Part shown: positions 38,238 through 50,600 of the stretch, one piece after another
How the letters are laid out: each line of letters starts with the position of its first letter
How positions within the stretch are numbered: the stretch's first letter is position 1
Origin: Alitta virens
Lineage: Eukaryota > Annelida > Polychaeta > Phyllodocida > Nereididae
Assembly (NCBI GenBank): GCA_932294295.1
Contig: OW028576.1
Location: forward strand, 27,597,227-27,661,226
DNA length: 64,000 nt
Direction of reading: 5' to 3'
The notes under the pieces: generated by a model
The model's input: only the letters and a program-made list of their open reading frames with translations
What the model was told of the DNA's origin: nothing
The model's database searches: none
Translations under genes and position numbers: made by a program

Positions 38238-39569
38238 CTATTGTGGCTGTTCATGAAGGTCATGGCCGCTCGAGTCAGTGGAGCGTGGATGGCACGGTAA
38301 GCGGCAGCGCGCCCTGGCGGGACGCAACGGTTCCTCATCAGATTCGCTCCATGGCTCCTCTGATGGCAGTGGCACCCCTGCCGGCGCTTGCTCAGGCGTA
38401 GCTCGATTTTCAGAGGGGGGTTCAGCTGGAGGTTCCCTAGGAACCCCTGGTGGTTGAACCTTTACTGTTGTCCCTCTGGTGGCTTGCCAGAGCTTATGAG
38501 CTACTGGTCTGATCTTCCTGTGTGGCCTTGACCTCACCTTGTCCCATGCCAGTTCAGAATCCACAACCTTGACCTTTTCTCTATTAAGCACTTTTTGCTT
38601 GGCTGTGTGTTGGTGTGTCACCCACACTACCTTACCACAAACTTGGGTCACTAACCATTGTGGATTCCAGCGGCTGGTCAGAGTCAGTGGTTCTTCTGCC
38701 TTGATAATCACTGTATCACCTACCTGTACATCTCCAGCATTTGCCCTTTTTGCCAGTCGCTCTCTGTTATACTTGCGTGAATCTGCTGTCAATGCTTGTG
38801 CTGTCCTGATGGCTTCATGCAGGCGCGGATCTCGGCCGTATTGCAGCAAAAAGGGGGTATGTTGGGTGACTTCTGAAACAGAACGATTATAGCGAAGTGT
38901 GGCTGGTCCTAGTTGCTGCTGCCACTGGGAAGTGTCATTATTAATTAATTTCCCCATTATTTCTTTCAGAGTGCAGTTGAACCGTTCTATTCTACCATTA
39001 GACTGTAGATGATAGGGAGTGGTCCTCTTGTGTTTGATCCCTACTGATCTTAGGTGCTCATCAAATGCCAGGGCATTAAATTTGCGACCCAGATCGGATA
39101 ACAGGGTTTCCACATATCCATGCCTTGGAAAGTATTCTTGGTGCAGTTTCTGCCACACACACTCTTTTGTTTTCCTAGGTATGGGATGGCATTCCGCGTA
39201 ACCAGATGCATGATCAATGAGTGTCATGATGTAACTGTTTCCCTGAGGGGATGTCACCAAGGGTCCTACAAGATCCAAAGACACGAATTGCCCTACACTT
39301 CCAGCCTTTGGCATTTCTCCCATGGGAGCATACACTTTCTTTTTGCTATAGACTTGGCAATTTGTACATTTCCTTACCCAGTCCCTGATGTCTGCTCTCA
39401 TACCAGGCCACACATAGGCTTCCTGCACCTTTCTCATGGTTTTCACATGTGCCATGTGCCCCACTTCCTGATGTGCCTGTTTGATCACTTCGGATCGAAA
39501 TTGAAGAGGCAACACCAAGCGATGGTACTCTGGAGCATACAGATGTGGCTTCTGAATAGAATATAACAA
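38238..39569 (-). CDS. pol: Gypsy integrase
   Basis: About 443 codons. The N-terminal zinc-binding motif is visible: H-x4-H (HQEVGH), then C-x2-C (CTNC). The catalytic core shows D in FVSLDLVGPL, D in LLSDLGRKF and E in GRIERFN, the DD(35)E pattern. A GPY/F-like C-terminal module follows (RWNPQWLVTQVCGK...), then a Pro/Glu-rich extension. No chromodomain is seen. The frame is separated from the RNase H frame by a shift at about 39570. It acts on element ends during insertion; this copy is part of a broken pol. Confidence 0.85.
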   Translation of the reverse strand: MLYSIQKPHLYAPEYHRLVLPLQFRSEVIKQAHQEVGHMAHVKTMRKVQEAYVWPGMRADIRDWVRKCTNCQVYSKKKVYAPMGEMPKAGSVGQFVSLDLVGPLVTSPQGNSYIMTLIDHASGYAECHPIPRKTKECVWQKLHQEYFPRHGYVETLLSDLGRKFNALAFDEHLRSVGIKHKRTTPYHLQSNGRIERFNCTLKEIMGKLINNDTSQWQQQLGPATLRYNRSVSEVTQHTPFLLQYGRDPRLHEAIRTAQALTADSRKYNRERLAKRANAGDVQVGDTVIIKAEEPLTLTSRWNPQWLVTQVCGKVVWVTHQHTAKQKVLNREKVKVVDSELAWDKVRSRPHRKIRPVAHKLWQATRGTTVKVQPPGVPREPPAEPPSENRATPEQAPAGVPLPSEEPWSESDEEPLRPARARCRLPCHPRSTDSSGHDLHEQPQ

Positions 39570-39574
39570 TCCTT

Positions 39575-40139
39575 CTACAATTTCATATGGGCTTTCTGGA
39601 TCATTTCCCTCTCCAATTGATCCATTTCCTTTTGCCCAGCCTGCACCAGTAGAGGATCCAACCGATCATCCAATATTGGAAGTGGCTCAGCCTCTGGCAA
39701 GTCCTCAGGCAATTTATCCCCCATCCTCCAATCATCTAAATCAAAAGTATCTACTCCCTCTGGCCTAATTCTCGACAACATGTCAGCCCTTACATTTAAT
39801 TTCCCCTTTCTATATTGCACTTTACATCCATACTCTGCCAATAATACAGCCCATCTTTGAATCTTGGTGCTCTGCATTTCACTGGTAAACAAGCAGGTCA
39901 ATGACTTGTGATCAGTGAAAGCATCAAATTTAGCCCCCCATAAATATGGCCTAAATACCTTTAATGCAGTTATTAGTGCATATGCCTCCCTTTCTATGGC
40001 TGCCCATCTCCTCTGAGTAGTTGAAATAGGCGAGAGAGATAGCTAATTGGACGTTCTACCCTAGTTACTGGATCTTGCTGACACAATATGGCCCCTATAG
40101 CCACATCAGAAGCATCTGTATAGAGTAAATAGGGGTCAT
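39575..40139 (-). pseudogene. pol: Gypsy RNase H, interrupted
   Basis: The first strand (LLYTDASDVAIGAIL) is in the same frame as the RT but beyond an in-frame TGA at about 40130. A frameshift at about 40020 then moves the reading to the frame that holds TDHKSLTCLFTS and ends VRADMLSRI. So one stop and one shift disable this domain. Confidence 0.75.
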
Positions 40140-40143
40140 TGGT

Positions 40144-41247
40144 TCAGGGATGAGCCATAACATGGTCACTTATAAGCAATTGTTTGAGACAGTCAAAACT
40201 GTTCTGCTCACTGTCTGACCATGTGAACCTGGTGTGTTTCCTTGTCAGAGCCACCAAGGGCTCTGATACTGCAGCATAATCCGGCATGCAGGTTCTATAA
40301 TAGCCTGTCATGCCTAAAAACGTACAAATTTCCTTCACCGTACTGGGAGGGCTCATGTTTGCTATTGCAGCAACTTTACCTGGATCTGCTCTGAGTCCCT
40401 CTCCACTTACCACATAGCCCAGAAGCTTCACTTCCTTCTGCCCAAACACACACTTTTTGGGATTCAGTGTCAAATTGAATTGTCTAAATCGTTCTATCAC
40501 TTCCTTCAAATGTTGCTGGTGCGTGATGATGTCTTGGCTATATACCACTATGTCGTCCACATAGATCATGCAGCATACTCCTACCAATCCCTGCAGCACA
40601 TCATCCATTGCTCTTTGAAACCAGGCCGTTGCATTTGCTAACCCCATTGGGAGAGTTGTGAACTCATAGTGTCCCTTGAAGCATACAAACGCACTTTTCT
40701 CCATGCTGCTGGGATCCAGCGGTAATTGGTAAAATCCAGATTTAAGATCCAGAGTGGAGTAAACTTTCGACCCATGGAGCTGGTCAAACACATCCTGAAT
40801 GAGAGGCACTGGGGAGCAGTCCTTTTTGGTCACATTATTTAACTTAGTAAAATCTATACAAAACCTAGGCCCATCAGTTGGATCCTTCTTTTCAACCAAC
40901 ACAACTGGGGATGCCCAAGGGGATCGAGGTGGCGCTATGATCCCTTGAGCCAATAGTTCATCAACTTTGTTGCTGAGGGCCTCCCTCTTCATGAAGGGCA
41001 CCCTGTAGGCTCTTTGTTTAATTGGGGATCCAGTGGTTTCGATCTTGACAGCTATGTCAGGGTGTCGACCCAGTTGTTGGCCTGAAGCTGCAAATACATC
41101 TCTGTTCCGGTTCATGCACTCAGCCACTTCCTGGGCTGCTTCTTCTTCCAAACTAGGCTGCACAGATGTCTGAAAAGAAAACATATCCTCCTCCTGGGAG
41201 CAATCCGCAGGAGTAGGCACCAATGGAAACTTCTTTCCTCTCCACAA
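40144..41247 (-). CDS. pol: Gypsy reverse transcriptase
   Basis: About 367 codons, intact in itself. Visible motifs are RFCIDFTKLN, YSTLDLKSGFYQLPL, the F-x-PMGL-type block (TTLPMGLANA) and the catalytic MIYVDDIVVYS (YxDD box), followed by the LLGYVVSGEGL thumb region. The order PR-RT-RH-IN then env is that of Metaviridae (Ty3/Gypsy). It ends at a TGA just before the RNase H. Confidence 0.9.
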   Translation of the reverse strand: MWRGKKFPLVPTPADCSQEEDMFSFQTSVQPSLEEEAAQEVAECMNRNRDVFAASGQQLGRHPDIAVKIETTGSPIKQRAYRVPFMKREALSNKVDELLAQGIIAPPRSPWASPVVLVEKKDPTDGPRFCIDFTKLNNVTKKDCSPVPLIQDVFDQLHGSKVYSTLDLKSGFYQLPLDPSSMEKSAFVCFKGHYEFTTLPMGLANATAWFQRAMDDVLQGLVGVCCMIYVDDIVVYSQDIITHQQHLKEVIERFRQFNLTLNPKKCVFGQKEVKLLGYVVSGEGLRADPGKVAAIANMSPPSTVKEICTFLGMTGYYRTCMPDYAAVSEPLVALTRKHTRFTWSDSEQNSFDCLKQLLISDHVMAHP

Positions 41248-41394
41248 TAATTGACCAGACTAGCCTCTTCAGGCCTCATTACATCCCTACCTAATATGGC
41301 TGGGTGGGAAATTCCATCCACTACAGTTACCTGCAATATGCCTACATCATCCTCTAATACCGGAGTTTTCCCACACACTTTTAGTTCATGACCA
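41248..41394 (-). pseudogene. pol: Gypsy protease, 5'-truncated
   Basis: Only the C-terminal part of a retropepsin is present, including the ILGRD motif near residue 30 of the frame at 41112-41378. The catalytic D-T/S-G motif, gag and the 5' LTR are absent: the sequence passes at 41394/41395 directly into host exon. The frame overlaps the RT frame. Confidence 0.6.
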
Positions 41395-41691
41395 GTTGTA
41401 AAGTATCCAGTGTCCTAAATAATCTTCCATAAGAATTATCAGGCCCTCTGGTTTCTGCAACATATGATATTCTTTACTTAGTTCTTCCGAAATTGCCTCT
41501 TGAAATAATTAATGAAACTAAGGACCAACCTCAATGTTCTTTCTTTCCTTAGCAGTTATAACATTTTCCTCTAGTTTGTCCAAGAACTCGTCATCTAACA
41601 TTAGATACTGCCTAATGTCCTTCTGATAGGCACGCATGTATCCATGCCTTTTTTCCACACTGATGTGTTCTTCCAATCTCTTGAGTTTGTC
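41395..41691 (-). pseudogene. Gene D: CARD/death-fold-like terminal exon with two in-frame stops, split by the Gypsy element
   Basis: Acceptor cttag at 41692-41693. The exon opens in phase 0 with DKLKRLEEHISVEKRHG, then RAYQKDIRQYLMLDDEFLDKL and ENVITAKERKNIEVGP. This pattern (KDI...LxxLxEnxVITxxExxxI) is that of the first helices of CARD domains. TAG (41520-41518) and TAA follow; the same frame then reopens as FQEAISEELSKEYHML, QKPEGLIILMEDYLGHWILYN up to 41395, where the Gypsy element begins. The rest of the exon is at 35395-35513. The call as CARD is mine by eye. If the TAG is used, the protein would end with about the first half of the domain. Confidence 0.5.
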
Positions 41692-44600
41692 CTAAGTAAT
41701 GAATGATTATTTATGATTAAATGACTGACATATAGTTTAAGAAAGTGAACAAAATTACATTTTGTATTATAAAGGGTCACAAATTAAGTTCAAATTCGAC
41801 AAAATAATGTGATTAGATGATAAGTATATTTGGGGTCAAGCTATATATACTGATACCATGCCTACATGGCCAATTGTGCCACGTGCGTTTTCCATGTGTT
41901 TGGATAAAAGCATGGAAAACGCATGGTTTTTGCCTCATTATAATTAGCTAAAAACCATGCGTTTTCCATGCGTTTATCCTTCTCATGGAAACGCATGTGG
42001 CACATTTGGCCATGTACAATATTCGCCCATTGTGAATAAAATGTAAATTAAATATTCATCTTGTGGCAGTCATATAGTTAATGTGTGATTACACAAATAT
42101 ATCTCACTAACTGAATGAAAGAAGAAAGCAACTTGCCTGCTGCCCATCCTCTTTAGTTCCATCAAGTTTTCTGAAATTATGATACACAGCGGTTCATGTC
42201 TATTGCATTCATATCATGGCTCACATTGGTGAATCACAATTATGTTAACCAAATGAAGGAAGGCACATTCTGATACTAATTTGCGATGCTGAATCAATCA
42301 TAAAATGTACCTAGGTATATAAGGACCAAATATTATATATTTATAAGTCAGTACCTCTAAAGCTATTTGCATTATGATATTCAGTTGCATTAGTATTTTT
42401 TTATTTATTCAAATCTGTGATGTCCGAGGAAATAAGCATTATTATGTTTAGAAAAAATCTTAGTATATACTCAATGAAAGAAAATCCGCTTTTTGCAAGC
42501 CTTTCATCAGCTCCATTTTCTGTAAGAATTTCCTCAATTTTAACAAATATCTTTCCTGCTGTTAATCCATTTTTAGTTAATTTTCCTTTCAGGATCCAGC
42601 TGTACGGAGTTACTAATTCCTTGTCCCTCGAATTCACATTTTGTTTTGTTGTGAGTGTGGTGAAAATAGGCAAAAGGTCAACTTTCAAATCAGGTTGCAA
42701 AAATACTTGTTTTCCAAGAATGTGCAGTGCTGTTTGTCCTTGTCTATTTAGAACATTTGATGCTGGTTGTAGAGCTTTAACAAGCCTGTTCAATATCATC
42801 TGGTGTTGCAATGGTGTTTTTGAATTGACCTTTTCAACCAAAATATGCAGAGCAGTTTTTTTATGGTGATCCTTCACGGGATCAGTGGAACAGGTTTCAG
42901 TACAAAAATATTCCAGAAGTTCACAGAACACCTGTAGATTTTCTTCTGGTACATGTTGAAACTTGTAGACCAATAGATGTAAAACAGTACGTCCTTTATT
43001 GTCTTGAAGATCAATGTTCGTTTCTGTTTTGAATAACTTGACAAGCTCTAGCAAAAATGCATTGTGGTGTGGATTGATTTCTTTGACTTTGTTGGTTAAA
43101 ATGTGCAGTGGAGTTTTTCCATCACTATCCTGAACATCAATGTCCGAATCAGATTTCAGGTCCTTCGTAAATTCATGAAATTTGTCCTGTCCCTCTTTAG
43201 AAATTTCTCCTCGAAACAAAGGATATGCATCTGCCAGAAAATGAAGAACATTGTAGCCCTTTTCATTCACATTGCTCAAATAATTTTCCGATTTCAAAAC
43301 ATTTGCAATTTCAATGACATCTCCTAAGCTATCCTCGTGCAGCTCAATCTTCTCTACAAACAAATGCAAAGCAGTTCTTCCACACCAATCTTTACTGTCA
43401 AGGAAGTCAGTGTTATGTTCCTTGAATGTTTCAATTACTAGTGTTATTACTTCTTTGTACCGCTGGAAAAACACTGGCCTTTGTTCATGATGCTCCAACA
43501 ATTTCCAATCAAGCTCCACCAAGGCATGTAGAGGAGTACCCCGCAGTTCGGGACCTATTGGAGACTTGTCAGTCATGAAATCTTGTATAGTTTCTTCCAT
43601 TGAATCAAAACAGTCATTCTTGGAGAGAAGGATTCTACTGATGACAAAGAAGAAATGATACTGAGCAGTGTATCTCTTCTCTTCTTTCAGATTCTCCCAT
43701 CCATTTTCGATCCATGTGGGATCTGCTCCTTTTTGAAGCAGATGTTCTAAGGTGGCAATAAATTCTTTTGTCCACTTAAAAATGTAGTTTGGCCTTATAT
43801 GTTCCGACAATTTGATGAGGTCCATAAGATATCTGAAATGGGAATTTGATATACATGATATCTTATAACCATTTAGCATCAATACTTTTCCAGATAATAT
43901 ATGTGATGTCATTTTTTGTTTGCAAAGATGTGCAAATGTAAACCCACTTTGATTGGTCTGTTTCATCTACTGGAATAAGGCTCTGAAACAAGAAGAAAGC
44001 TCCATCAGCTATACTCATTGTTTTGTCAATCTCATACCATTTTACATAACAATGACTGATAGCCTATGACCTCAAGAATGCTGACAAAGTGGCAGTGCAG
44101 AGGTCATTTTTTAAGGCAACACTAATTAAGGGCTGATTTCATGGAAGGAACATAGAGATGCAATGGGCATCCAGTTTTAATACACATTTCTTGGATCAAT
44201 AAAGTATTTTTTTTTTCTTGACTATTCAAAAGAGAGTTTATTTAGAAAATAATATTAACAAAACTCAGTTAATTATAACCAGAACATGTTTATACATGAT
44301 CTCCTGACCCAGTACTTAGATATAGTATATTGAAGTGAAATGGTGAAAGCAACATTATTAAGCTATCATATCAAAAGTCATATTCAGTGCATCAAAGTGC
44401 TCTCAATTTACTTTCAAACTGATTATAATGTATAATATGAAGATGATGGATGACTCCAGATTTTCCTGATAATTTATAAACATCACTGAATTTGATGAAA
44501 TCCCCTTAAATTAGTTAATATTGTCCTCAAAAAAAAAAGAAAAAGGTTTATGGGAGGAAGGTTCAATATATGCAGTTACAGTGGGCTACTGGCTAGTGTT

Positions 44601-47600
44601 GTTTTGTCCGCTGGTGTAGTTGAATATTTTTCTTAAATATATATTATTAAAAAACAAGGATTTATTCTACTCAGTTCAAATATATTTTGTCCGTCAATTG
44701 ATTAATCATTCAATCAATCAATTCCTTCTTTGTACAAAAAAAAGAAAAAAGAAATCATAATGCACCATTTGTCACATTATTTAACTGGTAAATTGCTACA
44801 TGTAAATCATAAAGACATTTAAGATTTCTTCTCAATTAATGGCATTTTAAATTTCAGTGTCTATAGTCTAATTTTCAATTTCATTGAGTATGTTTTAACT
44901 GAGTAACACCCGGTGCAGCTTAATACACACAGAAGAATATCCTTCCCTCTTTCAAAGGATCATAACTTTTGAAATTTTAGTAACAAAAGTAAAATCTTTG
45001 CATATGTCTGGCTCATATAATTTTACTAACTAAGCAAAACTTATAAAATGATTGTGATAATTCAGTAAATTGCAAGCAGTTAATGCTGAATAAAAAAAAT
45101 TAATCCACTTTTGTTGAGCACAATTACACAGACTTGCCTGAATGAGAGAGTGTTCTGTCTGGATTCGTCCTAAGCAAGCACGGTTCATCAGACTGCTGAA
45201 TTATGACCTGAAAGAGGCAATGCAATGGGCCCTCTGCTGGCTTAATAAGCATTTTCTCATAGATAAGAGCCATTGTCTGCAAAAAAAAAAATAATAATAA
45301 TCAGCTTTGTCCTGATGATATGTGGGACTGTGCGCATTTGATAATTGTACTACAGTTGCCTATTCGGCAATGAAATGACATAGTGTTTTACAACCGACTT
45401 ATCGTAATCAACATTTACCTGTATTATTTGCTCGTAATATGTGGATTCAATCAGCCTGCTTGATTTTCTAATCATCTCAAAGAAAATATTTATATCATCA
45501 AGTATATGTTTTTCTTCTTTTTTAAGCATTTTAAGAATATTTTTTCCTTTCTCATCCAAGTCCTCTTTATTCTGTAGCTTTTCTATCATATTCTTGCATT
45601 TGCTAGATCTGTAAATACAATGTTTAATCAATCAAAAAAGGCAAAACTTGGCAGTGCATCACAATAACATTTTGGTCCATATCTTTTCACATTGACACTT
45701 GCAGTGACCAGTTTTCAAAAAGTTTGAACTGATGTAAAACCTGCCCATTTTATGCAAATTTGAGTGGTCTTTATCCTTAAACCTTATTCTGTGTTACTGT
45801 CCTTTTAATTTTAAAAGTGGCGACGATATTCCAATATTTTCATCATAAATAATCACGTGATCCCTGGAAACGAATGTTTGGATAAAATAGCAATGAATCC
45901 ACAGACCATAGCCTTCCCCTCCCAAAAATATTATGTGCAAGAGTTTGTATATGCAGGTACTGTAGCTTTATATAGCAGTAGTAAAATTACCTAAATATTA
46001 AAAATTATTACATTCTAAAAAATCACGATGATTGCATTTGTCATTTATGTCATGTACAATATCATAGTTGGCACATTTGAATCAAATTCCAGGATAATAA
46101 TAATCATGCTTCCAACTCTGCACAATCCCAAGATACAGATGAATTTAGGAGGATCCCACTCCTTCTTCGAGAAGGCTGTTCCACACTGTTTATGACAAAT
46201 GCATACTTACTTGTTGTGTACCAGCGGCTGAAACAGTCATAAGTGATATCACTTTTTATTATTATTTGAGAATGTGGTGGATATTTGAATAATATAATAA
46301 AGGATCACATTTGCAAGTGAGTTCATTTACCCTACTGTTTTTTTGTGGTGTTAAACATGTCAAAACCTCGATGAGTAAATTGCTTGCTCTTGTTACTTTA
46401 TAGAATTTTATGTAATTTACACACTGTGTGTACTATGCACTTATCCACAAAAACACATTCTGGGCACATTACACTGTAAAGTTTTAACTGTTAATCTGGT
46501 TATAAAAAGCAGTTGGACCCTTACCAATATTGGTTCATTATTTTTATGTCTCCCTGTAATAAAAAAATAAGTAAATAAAATAAAACTGACAATATAATGA
46601 TATATTGTGTTCACTACTAAAAAGCAAACAAATCATTAACAGATCATCTTACATGCCATGAAGATTCCAATTAAGGCTAAAATCACGATGAAGAACACAG
46701 GTAAAATGACTGCAGCTGTCGGGAAATCTGCTTTAAATAAAGACAAATACATATATGTATGTAACAACACCTGCCTGATATTGTGAACTAAATTATTGGC
46801 ATTTCGCATGCAAACTTGTCAGCCATATATTACAAAAGTACTATAATTGTAATACGTTGGGAATATGAAGATCTTAGAAAATTTAAATCCAGACATAAAA
46901 CGCCCCGGGGTTGCCATAATATTTTTTTATGTTATATGTATGTGCACACTGTCAGAACAAGAAAATCAAATTGATTTATTCTATTATTTTGTGGTAATTC
47001 TGATATTGTCAGATGATGAACGGTTTGTGTGTTGCACAACACATAATCTGCTTTAGATGGTCAGGTCTACCTATAGCTGCCCCTATAATTGCAAAAAATA
47101 GAATGTTCCATGAGTGACAACCGTTGCTCACACTACATTGTTAATAATCTCAAATGGAATTGCATAAATAGATGTATAAACAGCATGATGAGGTCTTTGT
47201 TACATAATTCGGTATAGTATTTTCATCATAGACGTATTGGCCCCCCTTTGCCTGAATGCTCAATCCTCATTTATTTCGATTATCTATCAAAACAGTGATT
47301 TATAGCACTATGTACATTATAAGCCGTTTTATCAACAATTCATTTTTGTGACTTCACCTGCCCAGAAATTTACTTCTAACCTATCTGATCAGATGTCAGT
47401 TTTTGGAATCGAGTTCTACTCCATAAGTAGATCTATACCAAAGTCCCAAACCCTTTACGTACTATGGAATTTCCCACCAAACACCGACTAATTTTCTATC
47501 ACATGTATCCAGTATTTGTTGTGATATAATGCTATTGTGACATTCATAGTTGCCTTTTCAATGTAAAAAAATCTACAATTTGTATATGTCACACCATATC

Positions 47601-50600
47601 ATGTGATTAGCTCATTACTTTTAATCAGCAGCCATTTTCATTGCACACCAGCTAAATTAAATTGTATTTGGCGTACGGCTGAGCTGTTGTGAGGATAAGT
47701 GCATCTGAAAGGTCAATACCACCGGAATAAAAAAAAGAACACCGTATGTGTTTCCTCAGAAAATTTATGAAGCACAGCACCTATAAGACAAAGATTATAC
47801 CTATTGAGAGTAAATTGTGGCTTCTATGGGGAATAATGGTGTTATTTCTATTATGTTGGAAAGTACTCTGTATTTAACGAGTTTATAATATGAATTGTAA
47901 TTACTCACCACTGGAATTCTCTAGATTTTTCTCTGAATCAGGTTTAACCGGTACTACAAATAGAGGAAACTTCCATACTTGCATTGATATATCACATTAA
48001 TCATCGGTAGTGCAACCATAAACGATGGATTATTATTAATCACCATATAATTGTAACAAATAAGCATTTTTGAGCAAAACAGTTAGTACACGCATTAAAC
48101 ATTTCAGGTGAATTTATCAGGCTTGTTTGGATATAAAGCCAAGTCAGTGCTAATTGATATTAAGGGATCAATATTAAACAAACGTCGCTCACCAGCATTG
48201 ATAGGAACCGTTATGTTCAACTTATACATTTTTTCTCGTATTTCATTTTTGGCAGAGCAGCTCCATAAGTGTTTTCCAAGCATGTCTTCTGTGATATTCA
48301 GCCAAGTGCTACTGATCGGTTCTCCTGCATGAACACTCCCATGAATAAAAATTATTTAAATGTGTCACAATTCAAATTGTTCCTTATGACTTACCTTCCA
48401 ACTTTTTCCATACTATAGTTGGGGGTGGATTGCCATCCGCAGTGCAGGAAATGATGCTGCCTACATCATACTTTTCTTCATTCGGAATGTAGGTGATATT
48501 TCGCACTGAGTCTGTAAATCACAAAAAGGTAGTACGGTGCTCCTGAATAAACTTTAGGGTGACAAAAATATAATATAAATCCACAATATTATTTACTGTA
48601 ACATTGAATTGGACATTATGTCTCCCAGAGAACTTCAATTCAACAAAAAAGAAGAAACAAATTGACAGATTTCCTTATTATTTCATTTTATGAAATATTT
48701 ATCTTGTTTCAGTTTCCTTAACCCCGTTTTCATGAATTTCTCTTGGGTGTTATAAGCCACAATTGTAAGAATCACTCTAGTTTTGAGGCATATGGAAGGT
48801 AAATTGATGAAATAAATGACTTACAATACACATTGATAAAAATGGAATTAGACACTTTCATTGCTGGCTTTTCAGTTGCTATTTTACATGTAATTTCTTT
48901 TCCATGCATGCTGGCATCAACTGTCAGAGGTAAGACCTATAATCAAGGAATGTTTTAATTAGATGATTACACTGAAATAACTACAACAACTAATCATTTC
49001 CCATTAGATTTATCAGCCAAAAATGATTGTTTAAAAAGTTTCACGCCCGTACCTTCTTTAAAGCATACCACAATATATGGTGGCCTTCTGTAAGACATAT
49101 ATATGACCTTCACAATAAATAATACTTTTAAATTAGTTTATGTGAACTTATTTGATGGTTAATATTTTATTACAGGACAGTAATCAGTACACACAATCCG
49201 AACATTGTTTGTCACTAAACACAATCCAAAAATGGGTCAATAGGATTAAAAAAATAAGATATTGAAGAAACTTATTACCTATTAAATACAAATGATCGAA
49301 GGACCGTGAATAATAATATTTCATGATATCTATTTTAGCAAATAAAAGTTCCAGCCTACCTTAACCAGGCAATAGGGGTCATCTTCATGAGTAACTTTGG
49401 TTAGATTACTCAGAGGCAATTGTTCTGAACGGCTATTCTCTGCGCTCACAATTAGCTGTGGAAAATGTTCTTTTTCTATTTTATCTTGATCAGGTCCACC
49501 AAAACAGGCTCTACAAGTGTAATTTGATCTTTCCCCTTCTACAGGAGTATAATGTGGAGGTTCCAAAGCAGGTTCTCCTGAAAACCGATGAGATTTTTTA
49601 AATGCCAGATTCAAATTTAGATTCAGATACATTTATTTACAATTTACATGAAAATGAGCATTGCAATTACAACAATATTATATTAAGGCAGGTTTTAAAC
49701 AGGACTTACATCCAATTGAGAAGATAAATACATAAATTAACATAGTGAGTTAATGAAATGGCTTATATATTTTCAATATGCTAGCAGATATAACAATTAT
49801 CAATATTACATTCAGCAACATATGATGCAACTATACAATTTTTTATATACGTCTTGAAATCTAAACTGTGTGTATTTAGTTTTTCTCTACTAAATCATGT
49901 CATGCAGTGCAAAAATATAATATAATTTTAGAAGTTTTAGTTTCTTGAATATTAAGCCATTTGTACTGATTAAGTCACTTCTTTTTTTTTTCAAAAGTTA
50001 ATTATGTACAGGAAAACTTGCATAATTGCTGTAAGTGATGATTTTGTAATTTTATATTAATCAACTTACAGTGTGCCAGCATAAAATGAAAATATTTCCG
50101 CACATATATGAAAACTATTTCCAAGAATTAGCAGATAATAATTATCCAAACACAAGAAATAGAATGCCAAGAATAAGAACAGAAAAAGGCAAAAAAAAGA
50201 GAGACAAAATATCAGGGAGCATGCCTATGGAATGAAATTATTTCACGACTGCCGTCACATAATGAAGTCAGAAAGTTTCATTTAAGGCATGTAGCAGAAC
50301 GCTAAAAAATGCTCTCATACACATAAATTATCAATAATCATAATTTCAAAAATATTTCCAGATATTATTCCAAATTATCAAAATGTTGCTTTTAACTAGC
50401 ATTTTATAGCATAAAATTTACTTCAGTCAACTGTGTTTCATCATAATGTATTGTAATTATTATCTCAATATCACAATGTATTTCTGTAAATTCTCTATCT
50501 TTAATTTGTGCCAGCTCTACAAGCATATATGCCTCGTCTGATTAATAATCTTACAACAAAAAGAAAACCTTGATCAAAATGTGTAGGGGTGAAATAAAGT

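Noticed and set aside
42417..43327. Plus-strand frames of 150 and 74 codons in the ankyrin region
   Set aside because: They are antisense shadows of the minus-strand ankyrin exon.
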